Assembly (NCBI RefSeq): GCF_039523555.1
Contig: NZ_BAAAFN010000011.1
Location: forward strand, 1 to 64,000
Source: Castellaniella daejeonensis
GTDB lineage: Bacteria > Pseudomonadota > Gammaproteobacteria > Burkholderiales > Burkholderiaceae_B
DNA: 64,000 nucleotides
Direction: 5' to 3'
Part shown: positions 42,309 through 52,604 of the stretch, piece by piece
Layout: each line of letters begins with the position of its first letter
Numbering within the stretch: the first letter of the stretch is position 1
Notes under the pieces: generated by a model
The model's database searches: none
The model's input: the letters and a program-made list of their open reading frames with translations, nothing else
Told to the model about the DNA's origin: nothing
Made by a program: the position numbers and the translations under genes

Positions 42309-42316
42309 GCCGCAGG

Positions 42317-43390
42317 TCAGTCCTGGATGCGCTTTCCGGTGGCTGCGTCGAACCAGTGGGCCGGGTGCTCGCCGTCCAGCCCAACAACGATCTCGTCGCC
42401 GATGGACAAGGTGCGTTCGCGAGTTTCGGCCACGGCACAGCGCAGCACCAGCGGCTGTTCGCCCCAACGGGCGTGAATCAATTGCTCGGACCCGAGGATC
42501 TCGATCATTTCGATCCTGACGCGCAGGCCCGGCACGCCGAGCCGCAGGTGTTCGGGGCGCAGCCCCAGGATCAGTGATGACGCGGCACCCGTGGGCGCCG
42601 CCAGGGGCAGGGCAGAGCCGTCCGGACCCGCGGCGCGGCCCTGGGCGTCCACGGCTACCTGCAGCAGATTCATGGGCGGCGACCCGATGAACCCGGCCAC
42701 GAAAACGGTGGCCGGGCGCTCGAAGACTTCGGAGGGCGTGCCGATCTGTTCGGGCACGCCCTTGTTCATGACGACCATGCGGTGGGCCAGCGTCATGGCC
42801 TCGACCTGGTCATGGGTGACATACAGGCTGGTGGTGCCCAGGCGCTGGTGCAGTTTCTGGATTTCCAGGCGCATCTGCACACGCAGTTTGGCGTCCAGGT
42901 TGGACAGGGGCTCGTCGAACAGGAATACGGCCGGTTCGCGCACGATGGCGCGGCCCATGGCGACGCGCTGGCGCTGTCCCCCGGACAACTGGCGCGGCCG
43001 CCGTTCCAGCAACTGGTCCAGTTCCAGGATGCGGGCTGCGTCCTGGACGCGCCGGCGGATTTCGTCGCGCCCCAGACGGCGGATCTTCAGGCCGTAGGCC
43101 ATGTTGTCGAATACGCTCATGTGGGGATAGAGCGCATAGTTCTGGAACACCATGGCGATGTCGCGCTCGGCGGGCTCAAGGTCGTTGACCACCCGGCCGC
43201 CGATGGCGATCTCGCCCGCGGTGATGGATTCCAGGCCCGCCACCATGCGCATCAGGGTCGATTTGCCGCAGCCTGAAGGCCCGACGATCACGACGAATTC
43301 GCCGTCCTGCACTTCCATGTCGATGCCGTGGATGACGGCCACGCCACCGGGGTAGGTTTTGCGCACATTGCGAAAACTGAGTGTTGCCAT
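42317..43390 (-). CDS. ugpC: Glycerol-3-phosphate ABC transporter ATP-binding protein
   Basis: The 357-residue ATPase of the UgpC/MalK group energises uptake. It has Walker A GPSGCGKST, Q-loop VFQNYALYPHM, signature LSGGQRQRVAMGRAI, Walker B VFLFDEPLSNLD and switch His in YVTHDQVEAMTL. The C-terminal MalK-type OB domain includes LGLRPEHLRLG. Last gene of ugpBAEC. Confidence 0.93.
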   Translation of the reverse strand: MATLSFRNVRKTYPGGVAVIHGIDMEVQDGEFVVIVGPSGCGKSTLMRMVAGLESITAGEIAIGGRVVNDLEPAERDIAMVFQNYALYPHMSVFDNMAYGLKIRRLGRDEIRRRVQDAARILELDQLLERRPRQLSGGQRQRVAMGRAIVREPAVFLFDEPLSNLDAKLRVQMRLEIQKLHQRLGTTSLYVTHDQVEAMTLAHRMVVMNKGVPEQIGTPSEVFERPATVFVAGFIGSPPMNLLQVAVDAQGRAAGPDGSALPLAAPTGAASSLILGLRPEHLRLGVPGLRVRIEMIEILGSEQLIHARWGEQPLVLRCAVAETRERTLSIGDEIVVGLDGEHPAHWFDAATGKRIQD

Positions 43391-43405
43391 GAGGATGCGG
43401 TGTCC

Positions 43406-44248
43406 TTATTTTTCCGAGTCGACCAGGCCCTTCACGAACCATTTCTGCATCAGGATGACGACGGCCGCGGGCGGCAGCATGGCCAGCATGGCGGTGGCCA
43501 TGACCAGGTTCCATTCGGTCACGCTGTCGCCGCCGGCGATCATGCGGCGGATGCCGACCACCACCGGGTACATGTCTTCGTGCGTGGTGATGATCAGCGG
43601 CCAGAGATATTGATTCCAGCCGTAGATGAACTGGATCACGAACAGGGCGGCGATGCTTGTGCGCGACAGCGGCAGCAGGATGTCCTTGAAGAAACGCATG
43701 GGGCCTGCGCCGTCGATGCGCGCGGCCTCGACCAGTTCGTCGGGCACGGTCAGGAAGAACTGGCGGAACAGGAAGGTGGCCGTGGCCGAAGCGATCAGCG
43801 GCAGGGTCAGGCCGGCATAGCTGTTGAGCATGCCCAGGCCGGACACCACCGCGTAGGTGGGGGCGATGCGGACTTCCACCGGCAGCATCAGGGTGACGAA
43901 GATCATCCAGAAGCACAGCATGCGCAGGGGAAAGCGGAAATAGACCACGGCGAAGGCCGACAGCATGGAAATGGCGATCTTGCCGATGGCGATCGCCAGT
44001 GCCATGAAGGTGCTGATCCACAGCATGCGTCCCACGGGGGGCGTGTTGACCGCACCGCCCTTCAGCACGGTCCAGTAGTTGTCCAGGAAATGGGCGCCTG
44101 GAATCAGGGACATCGGCGCGCGGGCCACTTCCTGGGCCGTCTGGGTGGAAGCGGTGAATGCCACGTACAGCGGAAAGGCGATCACCGCGACGCCCAGGAT
44201 CAGCGTGAGGTGAGAGACGATGTCCAGCAGCGGGCGGCGTTCAACCAC
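43406..44248 (-). CDS. ugpE: Glycerol-3-phosphate ABC transporter permease UgpE
   Basis: A 280-residue inner-membrane protein of the MalG-like group. The coupling loop EAARIDGAGPMRFFKDILLPLSRTSIAALFVIQFI lies at about 175-210 and the usual FIYGWNQYLWPLI follows. It pairs with UgpA, encoded immediately upstream, and contacts UgpC, encoded 15 bases downstream. Confidence 0.92.
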   Translation of the reverse strand: MVERRPLLDIVSHLTLILGVAVIAFPLYVAFTASTQTAQEVARAPMSLIPGAHFLDNYWTVLKGGAVNTPPVGRMLWISTFMALAIAIGKIAISMLSAFAVVYFRFPLRMLCFWMIFVTLMLPVEVRIAPTYAVVSGLGMLNSYAGLTLPLIASATATFLFRQFFLTVPDELVEAARIDGAGPMRFFKDILLPLSRTSIAALFVIQFIYGWNQYLWPLIITTHEDMYPVVVGIRRMIAGGDSVTEWNLVMATAMLAMLPPAAVVILMQKWFVKGLVDSEK

Positions 44249-44281
44249 GGGCGGCTCCGGAAGGGAAAAGTGCGGCTTGCA

Positions 44282-45163
44282 TCAGTAGTTCACCTTGCGG
44301 TCGACGTAGCGGAACTGCAGGGCAGTCAGGCCGATGACGATCAGCATCAGGATCACCGACTGGGCGGCCGACGACCCCAGGTCCAGGCCCTTGAAGCCGG
44401 CGTTGTAGACCTTGTAGACCAGGATGTCGGTGGCGTGCCCCGGCCCGCCCTGCGTGACCACGTCGATCACCGCGAAGGTGTCGAAGAAGGCGTAGATGAA
44501 GTTGATCACCAGCAGGAAGAAGGTCGTGGGCGACAGCAGCGGGAAGACGATGGTGGCGAAGCGCCGGACGGGGCCCGCGCCGTCGATGGCCGCGGCCTCG
44601 ATGAGCGAGCGGGGAATGGATTGCAGGCCGGCCAGGAAGAACAGGAAGTTGTAGGACACCTGCTTCCAGATCGATGCGAAGACGACCAGCGCCATGGCAT
44701 CGTTGCCGTCCAGGCGGGGGTTCCAGTCGAAGCCGAGCTGGGCCATGTAGACGGCCAGGATGCCGACCGAGGGCGAGAACAGGAACAGCCACAGCACCCC
44801 GGCAACCGCGGCCGCGACCGCGTAGGGCCAGATCAGCAGGGTCTTGTAGATTCCCGCACCGCGCACCACCCGATCGGCCATGACGGCCAGCAGCAGCGAA
44901 ATGGCCAGCCCCCCGAAGGCTACCAGCGCAGAAAACCAGAGCGTGGTGCGGAACGAGCCCAGGTAATCCGCGTTGGCGAACAGGTCGGCGAAGTTGTCCA
45001 GGCCCGCAAACCGCGAGGACAGGCCGAAGGGGTCCTCGAGACGAAAGGACTGCCACAGGGCCTGACCCGCGGGCCAGAAAAAGAACACCAGGGTGATCGC
45101 CAGCTGCGGCGCCAGCAGCAGCCAGGGCAGGCTGCGGTGGCGGAAGACGACGCGTTTCTCCAT
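44282..45163 (-). CDS. ugpA: Glycerol-3-phosphate ABC transporter permease UgpA
   Basis: A 293-residue MalF-like permease with six predicted hydrophobic segments. It has the loop EAAAIDGAGPVRRFATIVFPLLSPTTFFLLVINFIYAFFDTFAVID. It starts four bases after ugpB, with UgpB-UgpA-UgpE-UgpC order on the minus strand. Confidence 0.92.
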   Translation of the reverse strand: MEKRVVFRHRSLPWLLLAPQLAITLVFFFWPAGQALWQSFRLEDPFGLSSRFAGLDNFADLFANADYLGSFRTTLWFSALVAFGGLAISLLLAVMADRVVRGAGIYKTLLIWPYAVAAAVAGVLWLFLFSPSVGILAVYMAQLGFDWNPRLDGNDAMALVVFASIWKQVSYNFLFFLAGLQSIPRSLIEAAAIDGAGPVRRFATIVFPLLSPTTFFLLVINFIYAFFDTFAVIDVVTQGGPGHATDILVYKVYNAGFKGLDLGSSAAQSVILMLIVIGLTALQFRYVDRKVNY

Positions 45164-45167
45164 CGAC

Positions 45168-46478
45168 CTACTGGACGCTCTTCTCGAAGCGTTCGAGCAG
45201 GGCGTTGCCCTCGGTGCTCATCTTCTTCAGGCCGTCTTCAGGGCTCGTCTTGCCGGCGAAGATCTGTTCCATGGTGCTGTCCTCGATGTCGCGGATCTGC
45301 GGCAGGTAGCCCAGCCGGATGCCCCGCGAATTGGCGGTGGTGTTGGCATCGAGCTGCTTGACCGCGATTTCCGTACCCGGATTCTTTTCATAGAAGCCGG
45401 ATTCCTTGGTGGCCTGGTAACCGGCCTTGGTGACGGGGACGTAGCCGGTGCCCTGGTGCCAGGCAGCGGCCTGCTCGGGATTGGACAGGAACTTGAAGAA
45501 CTTGATCACGCCTTTGTAGGTGGCTTCGGACTTGCCCGAGAACACCCACAGCGATGCGCCGCCGATGATGGAGTTCTGCGGTGCGCCCTGGACATCGGGG
45601 TAATAGGGCAGGGTGCTGGTGCCGAAGGCGAAGCCGCCCGTCTTGATGATGGACGCGCGCATCCCGCTGGAGCCGGTGTACATGCCGCACTTGCCCGAGG
45701 TGAACAGTGCATTGCCTGCGTCGCCGCGCCCGCCGTAGGTGAAGGTGCCGGCCTTGGCCATGTCGGCCAGGAAGCCCAGGTGCTTGCGGAACAGGGGGCT
45801 GTCGAGCTGCAGGCGTGCATCCAGGCCACCGAAGCCGTTGTCCTTGCTGGCATAGGGTACGTTGTGCCAGGCGGCGAAATTTTCCAGCAGGACCCAGGAC
45901 GGCCAGGCCGACGAATAGCCGCATTCCATGCCGGCGGCACGCAGTTTCTTGGCGGCTTCGGCCACTTCGGGCCAGGTCTTGGGCGGGGCTTCGGGGTCCA
46001 GCCCGGCCTTCTTGAAGGCATCCTTGTTGTAGTACAGCACCGGCGTGGAGCTGTTGAAGGGCATGGAGACCAGCTTGCCGTCGGGGGCCGAATAATAGCC
46101 AGCCACCGCACCCAGGAATGCGGACGGATCGATGGGATCGCCGACGGTTTCGGACAGCGCCTGGACGGGCTTGATGGCGCCCTTGGCGTACATCATGGTG
46201 GCGGTGCCGACCTCGAAGACCTGCAGGATGTCGGGCGCGTTGCCCGCCCTGAAGGCGGCGATCCCGGCATTCATGGATTCGCCGTAATTGCCCTTGTAGA
46301 CGGCATGCACGACGTAGTCGGACTGGCTGGCGTTGAAATCCTGCGCGAGCTTGGCGACTCGCTCGCCGAGAGGGCCTTCCATCGAGTGCCAGAACGTGAC
46401 GTCGGTGGCGGCCTGGGCCGTGCCTGCGCTGGTCAGCAGGGCGGCCAGGGCGGTCGCGCGGAACAAGGAAAATGCCAT
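45168..46478 (-). CDS. ugpB: Glycerol-3-phosphate-binding periplasmic protein UgpB
   Basis: The 436-residue protein has a signal peptide (1-23, ending TAQA). It closely follows E. coli UgpB through FWHSMEGPLGERVAKLAQDFN, YKGNYGESMNAGIAAFRAGNAPDILQVFEVGTATMM, PFNSSTPVLYYNKDAFKKAGLDP and PQNSIIGGASLW. It delivers sn-glycerol 3-phosphate (or glycerophosphodiesters) to UgpAE. The AGGAGA site fits the start at 46478. No Pho box was recognised in the short upstream region. Confidence 0.95.
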   Translation of the reverse strand: MAFSLFRATALAALLTSAGTAQAATDVTFWHSMEGPLGERVAKLAQDFNASQSDYVVHAVYKGNYGESMNAGIAAFRAGNAPDILQVFEVGTATMMYAKGAIKPVQALSETVGDPIDPSAFLGAVAGYYSAPDGKLVSMPFNSSTPVLYYNKDAFKKAGLDPEAPPKTWPEVAEAAKKLRAAGMECGYSSAWPSWVLLENFAAWHNVPYASKDNGFGGLDARLQLDSPLFRKHLGFLADMAKAGTFTYGGRGDAGNALFTSGKCGMYTGSSGMRASIIKTGGFAFGTSTLPYYPDVQGAPQNSIIGGASLWVFSGKSEATYKGVIKFFKFLSNPEQAAAWHQGTGYVPVTKAGYQATKESGFYEKNPGTEIAVKQLDANTTANSRGIRLGYLPQIRDIEDSTMEQIFAGKTSPEDGLKKMSTEGNALLERFEKSVQ

Positions 46479-46656
46479 GGTGGGTCTCCTGTGGTTGTGC
46501 CCCCGATCCCGCCTGGGTAGGGGCGGAGGGGATTATAGGAAGCCATTGTGATGGCCTGATGACAGCTTTGGCAATCCCTGATTTCCTGGTTTTGGACGCA
46601 TTTTTCTTGCTCGGCGGGCCTTCTACGCGGCGGCGCTTGTCCGTACAATGCCGATC

Positions 46657-47490
46657 ATGAAACAAGAACTTTCTCTCGCCCTCATCGGCGGCGGCAATAT
46701 GGCCACCGCCCTGGCCAGTGGCCTGATCGGCCGGCGCTGCGCGGCGGCCGACGTGCACGTGATCGACCCCAATGTGGCCACCCGCGAGCGCTGGAACGCG
46801 CTGGGCACCACCACGGCTGCGGCGCCCGATGCCCGACTGTCCGGATGCCGCGTCTGGTTCTTCGCCGTCAAGCCCCAGGTCATGGCCGAAGTCGTGCGCC
46901 AGTGCCGTCCCTGGCTGCGCCCCGACACGTTGGTCATCAGCATTGCCGCCGGCATTCCGGGCGAAGCGATCTCGCGCTGGCTGGGCACCGCCGAGCAGCC
47001 CTATGAGCGCATCGTGCGCTGCATGCCCAACACCCCCGCGCTGATCGCCAGCGGCATGACCGGCATGGCGTCCCTTGGCGGCGTGGACGAAACCGATCGC
47101 GCCCTGGCCGAGGAACTGCTGGGCGCTGTCGGCCAGGTCATCTGGGTGCGGGACGATGCCGCCATCGACGCCGTCACGGCGGTCTCGGGCAGCGGCCCGG
47201 CCTATGTCTTCCTGTTCCTCGAAGCCCTGATCGAGGCCGGTGTCGAGCAGGGCCTGACACCCGAGCAGGCGCGCCAATTGGCGCTGGGCACTTTCCATGG
47301 CGCGACCCAGCTGGCATCGCTGTCGCCGGATTCGCCCGCCGTCCTGCGTGAACGGGTCACCTCAAAGGGCGGCACCACGGCTGCGGCCCTGGCGGTCTTC
47401 CAGGAACGTGGCCTGCCCGACATCATGCGCCAGGCGGTTGCGGCCGCCGCACGCAGGGCCGGCGAACTGGCACGGGAATTTTCCAACTGA
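46657..47490 (+). CDS. proC: Pyrroline-5-carboxylate reductase
   Basis: ProC catalyses the last step of proline synthesis, reducing pyrroline-5-carboxylate with NAD(P)H. It has the Rossmann motif LALIGGGNMATALASGLIG, VKPQVMAEVV, CMPNTPALIASGMTGMA, and the C-terminal AVSGSGPAYVFLFLEALIEAGVEQGL and RVTSKGGTTAAAL. The ATG at 46657 (277 residues) is preferred because TACAAT at 46644-46649 looks like a -10 box and overlaps the alternative ATG at 46648. No ribosome site precedes either. Confidence 0.93.
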   Translation: MKQELSLALIGGGNMATALASGLIGRRCAAADVHVIDPNVATRERWNALGTTTAAAPDARLSGCRVWFFAVKPQVMAEVVRQCRPWLRPDTLVISIAAGIPGEAISRWLGTAEQPYERIVRCMPNTPALIASGMTGMASLGGVDETDRALAEELLGAVGQVIWVRDDAAIDAVTAVSGSGPAYVFLFLEALIEAGVEQGLTPEQARQLALGTFHGATQLASLSPDSPAVLRERVTSKGGTTAAALAVFQERGLPDIMRQAVAAAARRAGELAREFSN

Positions 47491-47687
47491 TCCGTCCCCA
47501 TATGGCTCGGGGCATATCAAGTCGTGTCCTGACCTAAGGGATTAACCGTAGTGACACCCCCAGGGTGAGTCGTCAGAATACGCCTGCCGCTCAGGGCGGA
47601 AGCAAAAAACCAAGGCTTGGCGCCCCTGGCTTCAACCCCGACCGGGACGTTGTAACGGCCAGCGGCGCCTCTACCGGAGACTATCGA

Positions 47688-48806
47688 ATGAAGTTCAAAC
47701 TGCGCATTACCCCCTGCATTCTCGCGTTCGGGGCACTGGCTCTGGCTGCCGGCGCCCACGCCGACACCCTGAAGATCGGCATTCCTCAGCCGATGACCGG
47801 CCCCAATACCCAGTACGGCGATCAGATCCAGGCGGGCGCCCTGACGGCGATCGATGCGCTCAACGAAGCCGGCGGCATCAAGGGCATGAAGATCGAGCCC
47901 CTGCTGATCGACGACGGCTGCGAACCCAAGCAAGCCGTGCCGGCCGCCAACCGCGTGGTGAACTCCGGCGCCAAGTTCGCCGTGGCCCATGCCTGCTCCG
48001 GCACCACCGTTCCCGCGGTCAACGTCTACGAACAGGAAGGCATCGTCGCCATCACCCCGGGCGCCACGTCTCCGCTGGTCACCGATACGATCAAGCCGCA
48101 CTTCTTCTTCCGCACCATCGGCCGCGACGACCAACAAGGCCCCTTCGCCGCCGAATACATTGCCAAGCAGCTCAAGCCGAAAAAGGTCGCCATCCTGCAC
48201 GACAAGCAGACCTACGGCTCGGGCGTGGCCACCCAGGTCCAGAAATCCCTTGAAAAGGACGGCGTGAACATCGCCATGTTCGAGGGCATCAATGTCGGCG
48301 ACAGCGACTATTCCGCCGTGATCTCGAAACTGAAGGCCCTGGGTCCCGACCTGATCTATTTCGGCGGCTACCACCCCGAACTGGGCCTGCTGCTGCGCCA
48401 GGCGCGCGAGCAAGGTCTGGAAACCCAGTTCATGGGCCCCGAAGGCGTGGCCAACAAGGATCTGGCCGCCATCGCCGGCCCGGCCGTGGACAAGCTGCTG
48501 GTGACGCTGCCCGCCGACTTCACCAAGCGCAAGGGCAACGAGCAGATCCTCGAGCACTTCAAGAAATACCAGCGCAGCCCGGACGGCGCCTTCACCATGA
48601 CGGCCTATGCGGCGGTCCAGGTGCTGGCCGACAGCATCAACGCCGTCGGCACCGACCCGTCCAAGGTCGCCGACTACATGCACGAACACAGCTTCGATAC
48701 CGCCATCGGCAAGGTCGACTATGATGCCAAGGGCGACCTCAAGCACTTCGAATTTGCGGTCTTCCGCTGGGATGCCAACGGCAACCTGACCCAAATCCAG
48801 CCCTGA
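47688..48806 (+). CDS. livJ: Branched-chain amino-acid-binding periplasmic protein, second copy
   Basis: The 372-residue LivJ-type protein begins with a signal peptide (1-26, ending GAHA) and continues DTLKIGIPQPMTGPNTQYGDQIQAGALTAIDALNEAGG. It shares IDDGCEPKQ, FFRTIGRDDQQGP and GDSDYSAVI with the copy at 41094, so they are clear paralogues. The ATG at 47688 follows CCGGAGA; upstream in-frame sequence to 47565 lacks coding character. It heads livHMGF, with a strong hairpin before livH. Confidence 0.93.
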   Translation: MKFKLRITPCILAFGALALAAGAHADTLKIGIPQPMTGPNTQYGDQIQAGALTAIDALNEAGGIKGMKIEPLLIDDGCEPKQAVPAANRVVNSGAKFAVAHACSGTTVPAVNVYEQEGIVAITPGATSPLVTDTIKPHFFFRTIGRDDQQGPFAAEYIAKQLKPKKVAILHDKQTYGSGVATQVQKSLEKDGVNIAMFEGINVGDSDYSAVISKLKALGPDLIYFGGYHPELGLLLRQAREQGLETQFMGPEGVANKDLAAIAGPAVDKLLVTLPADFTKRKGNEQILEHFKKYQRSPDGAFTMTAYAAVQVLADSINAVGTDPSKVADYMHEHSFDTAIGKVDYDAKGDLKHFEFAVFRWDANGNLTQIQP

Positions 48807-48816
48807 CGGGCTCGGA

Positions 48817-48840
48817 CGGCCCCGGTTCGCGCCGGGGCCG
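48817..48840 (+). terminator. Hairpin between livJ and livH (probable attenuator or mRNA stabiliser)
   Basis: CGGCCCCGG and CCGGGGCCG form a 9-bp GC-only stem with a 6-base loop, ten bases after the livJ stop. No T-run follows. Such hairpins commonly let the binding protein be made in excess over the membrane subunits. Confidence 0.55.
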
Positions 48841-48903
48841 CCGGTGCGGTTCTTTCCGGGCGCCTGCCGCCCGGCCGTCTTTTCGTCTCACTCCCCCGAC
48901 ATC

Positions 48904-49833
<930 letters not shown>

Positions 49834-51069
49834 ATGAATCAGAATCTCAAGAATGCAGCGATTGCCTCGCTGCTGGCGGGGGTGATCATTGCCCCCGTGT
49901 ACGGCCTGCAGATCCTGCGCAGGGGCCAGGAAACCTATCTGCAGCCCGAATGGAAGATGATCCTGGGCGGCATGCTGGCCGTCTTCGTGATCCAGCTCGT
50001 GAACGCCTGGCTGCGCCAGCGCCGGGCGGGCAAGGTGGCGGCGCCCTCGCGGTTCCGCATTCCCGCCATCAGCGACAAGCTCCGCCACCGGGCCATCATG
50101 GTGCTGGTCCTGTTCGCCCTGGCCTGGCCGTTCTTCACGGGGCGCGCCCAGGTGGACATCGCCACACTGGTGCTGATCTACGTCATGCTGGGCCTGGGGC
50201 TGAACATCGTCGTGGGCTTCGCCGGCCTGCTCGACCTGGGTTTCGTCGGCTTCTATGCCACGGGCGCCTATACCTACGCCCTGCTGTACCACTGGGCAGG
50301 CTGGGGCTTCTGGGAAGCGCTGCCGCTCGCCGGCCTGGTGTCGGCCTTCTTCGGCTTCATCCTGGGTTTCCCGGTGTTGCGGCTGCGCGGCGACTACCTG
50401 GCGATCGTGACGCTGGGCTTCGGCGAGATCATCCGCCTGCTGCTGATCAACCTGAACGAGTTCACCGGCGGTCCTGATGGCATTTCAGGCATTCCCAAGC
50501 CGTCCTTCTTCGGCTACCAGATGGTGCGCCGTTCGATGGACGGTACGCCGACCTTCCATGAGCTGATGGGCTGGTCCTTCAACAGCCAGGACGTGGTCAT
50601 CTATCTGTACCTGATGGCACTGGTGCTGGTGCTGTTCACCCTGTACTTCACCAGCCGCCTGATCCGCATGCCGATCGGCCGTGCCTGGGAAGCCCTGCGC
50701 GAGGACGAGATCGCCTGCCGATCCCTGGGCCTGAACCCGCGCAACATCAAGCTCTCGGCCTTCACCATGGGCGCCATGTTCGCCGGCTTCGGCGGCGCGT
50801 TCTTCGCTGCGCGCCAGGGCCTGGTGAATCCGGAATCCTTCACCTTCATCGAATCGGCGCTGATCCTGGCCATCGTCGTGCTGGGCGGCATGGGCTCCCA
50901 GCTGGGCGTCATCCTGGCCGCCGTGCTGCTGACCGTCATCCCCGAGATCGCCCGAGAATTCGCCGAATACCGCATGCTGATCTTCGGCCTGGTCATGGTC
51001 GTCATGATGGTCTGGCGCCCGCAGGGCCTGCTGCCGGTGAAACGTCCGCAAGTGGAATTGGAATCATGA
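49834..51069 (+). CDS. livM: Branched-chain amino-acid ABC permease LivM
   Basis: The 411-residue membrane protein pairs with LivH. It has the family blocks LGLNIVVGFAGLLDLGFVGFYATGAYTYALL, LRLRGDYLAIVTLGFGEIIRLLL and GRAWEALREDEIACRSLGLNPRNIKLSAFTMGAMFAGFGGA. An N-terminal extension with an extra hydrophobic segment precedes the core, as in LivM proteins generally. The stop overlaps livG by four bases. Confidence 0.95.
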   Translation: MNQNLKNAAIASLLAGVIIAPVYGLQILRRGQETYLQPEWKMILGGMLAVFVIQLVNAWLRQRRAGKVAAPSRFRIPAISDKLRHRAIMVLVLFALAWPFFTGRAQVDIATLVLIYVMLGLGLNIVVGFAGLLDLGFVGFYATGAYTYALLYHWAGWGFWEALPLAGLVSAFFGFILGFPVLRLRGDYLAIVTLGFGEIIRLLLINLNEFTGGPDGISGIPKPSFFGYQMVRRSMDGTPTFHELMGWSFNSQDVVIYLYLMALVLVLFTLYFTSRLIRMPIGRAWEALREDEIACRSLGLNPRNIKLSAFTMGAMFAGFGGAFFAARQGLVNPESFTFIESALILAIVVLGGMGSQLGVILAAVLLTVIPEIAREFAEYRMLIFGLVMVVMMVWRPQGLLPVKRPQVELES

Positions 51070-51830
51070 GTGAAACATTGCTGAAGGTCAGCGGACTGAC
51101 CATGCGGTTCGGCGGCCTGCTGGCCGTCGACCAGGTCGAATTCGACGTACGCCGCGACGAGGTCTTCGCCATCATCGGGCCCAACGGGGCCGGCAAGACC
51201 ACCGTCTTCAACTGCGTGGGCGGCTTCTACAAGCCCACCACGGGCGAAATCCTCATGGACGGCAAGGCCATCACCGGCATGCCCAGCCACAAGGTCGCCC
51301 GCCACGGCCTGGTGCGCACGTTCCAGAACGTGCGCCTGTTCAAGAACCTGACCGTGCTGGAAAACCTGATGGTTGCGCAGCACACCCTGATGGAAACCGG
51401 CCTGCTGCAGGGCCTGCTCAAGCTGCCGTCCTTCCGGCATTCCGAAACCGAGGCCAAGAAGCGCGCGGTGCAGTGGCTGGATTTCATGGGCATCCGCGAA
51501 TACGCCAACCGCGAGGCCGGCAACCTGGCCTACGGCCACCAGAGGCGCCTGGAAATCGCCCGCTGCATGATCACCCAGCCGCGCCTGCTGATGCTCGACG
51601 AGCCGGCCGCCGGCCTGAATCCCCAGGAAAAGCGCGACCTGCAATCGCTGATCGACCAGCTGCGGCGCGAATTCGGCGTGGCCGTGCTGCTGATCGAGCA
51701 CGACATGAGCCTGGTGATGGGCGTGTCCGACAGGATTCTGGTCATGGAGCACGGCAAGCCCATCACGACCGGCCTGCCCGACGAAGTCCGCGCGGATCCC
51801 CGCGTCATCAAAGCCTATCTGGGGGAATGA
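51066..51830 (+). CDS. livG: Branched-chain amino-acid ABC ATP-binding protein LivG
   Basis: A 254-residue ATPase: Walker A GPNGAGKTT, Q-loop VRTFQNVRLFKNLTVLENL, signature NLAYGHQRRLEIARCM (in LivG the usual LSGGQ is LAYGQ-like) and Walker B RLLMLDEPAAGLNP. It works as a heterodimer with LivF, encoded by the overlapping next gene. Confidence 0.95.
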   Translation: MSETLLKVSGLTMRFGGLLAVDQVEFDVRRDEVFAIIGPNGAGKTTVFNCVGGFYKPTTGEILMDGKAITGMPSHKVARHGLVRTFQNVRLFKNLTVLENLMVAQHTLMETGLLQGLLKLPSFRHSETEAKKRAVQWLDFMGIREYANREAGNLAYGHQRRLEIARCMITQPRLLMLDEPAAGLNPQEKRDLQSLIDQLRREFGVAVLLIEHDMSLVMGVSDRILVMEHGKPITTGLPDEVRADPRVIKAYLGE

Positions 51831-52534
51831 CCGTGCTCAAGCTTGAAAATGTCAGCACGTTCTACGGGGCCATCCAGGCCCTGAACGATGTATCCGTGGA
51901 AGTCAATCAGGGGGAAATCGTCACCCTGATCGGTGCCAACGGCGCCGGCAAGACCACCTTGCTCATGTCGGTGTGCGGCAACCCGCGCGCCCGGTCGGGC
52001 AAGATCTCTTTCCTGGGAGAAGACATCACCCAGGAAGCGACGCACGCCATCATGCAGCGCGGGATCGCCATCTCGCCGGAAGGCCGGCGTGTGTTTCCCG
52101 ACCTGACGGTGACGGAAAACCTGAACATGGGGGCGTTCTTCCTGGACCGTGTCCAGACCGAAGAAAGCATGGAACACGTCTTCGACCTGTTTCCGCGCCT
52201 GCGCGAACGGGCGGGCCAGCGGGCCGGCACCATGTCCGGCGGCGAGCAGCAGATGCTCGCCATCGGCCGGGCGTTGATGACGCGGCCCAAGCTGTTGCTG
52301 CTCGACGAGCCCACCCTGGGACTGGCGCCGCTGATCATCGCGCAGATCTTCGACATCATCCGCACCATCCGCGAGGAAGGCGTGACGGTGTTCCTGGTCG
52401 AACAGAACGCCAACAAGGCCCTGCAGGTGGCCGACCGCGGCTACGTGCTGGAAACCGGCAAGGTCGTGCTGGCCGATACCGGCGCCAATCTCCTGAGCAA
52501 CGACGAGGTCCGCAAGGCGTACCTCGGCGCCTGA
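51827..52534 (+). CDS. livF: Branched-chain amino-acid ABC ATP-binding protein LivF
   Basis: A 235-residue ATPase with Walker A GANGAGKTTLL, the LivF motif GIAISPEGRRVFPDLTVTENLNMG, signature MSGGEQQMLAIGRAL and Walker B KLLLLDEPTLGLAP. The ATG overlaps the livG stop. Last gene of livJHMGF. Confidence 0.95.
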   Translation: MTVLKLENVSTFYGAIQALNDVSVEVNQGEIVTLIGANGAGKTTLLMSVCGNPRARSGKISFLGEDITQEATHAIMQRGIAISPEGRRVFPDLTVTENLNMGAFFLDRVQTEESMEHVFDLFPRLRERAGQRAGTMSGGEQQMLAIGRALMTRPKLLLLDEPTLGLAPLIIAQIFDIIRTIREEGVTVFLVEQNANKALQVADRGYVLETGKVVLADTGANLLSNDEVRKAYLGA

Positions 52535-52604
52535 GCCGGCCTGCGCGTCGCCTCGAAAGGCGAACGACAGCACGCCGGACAGCCGGTTGGGGCAGGGCGC
52601 CGCG

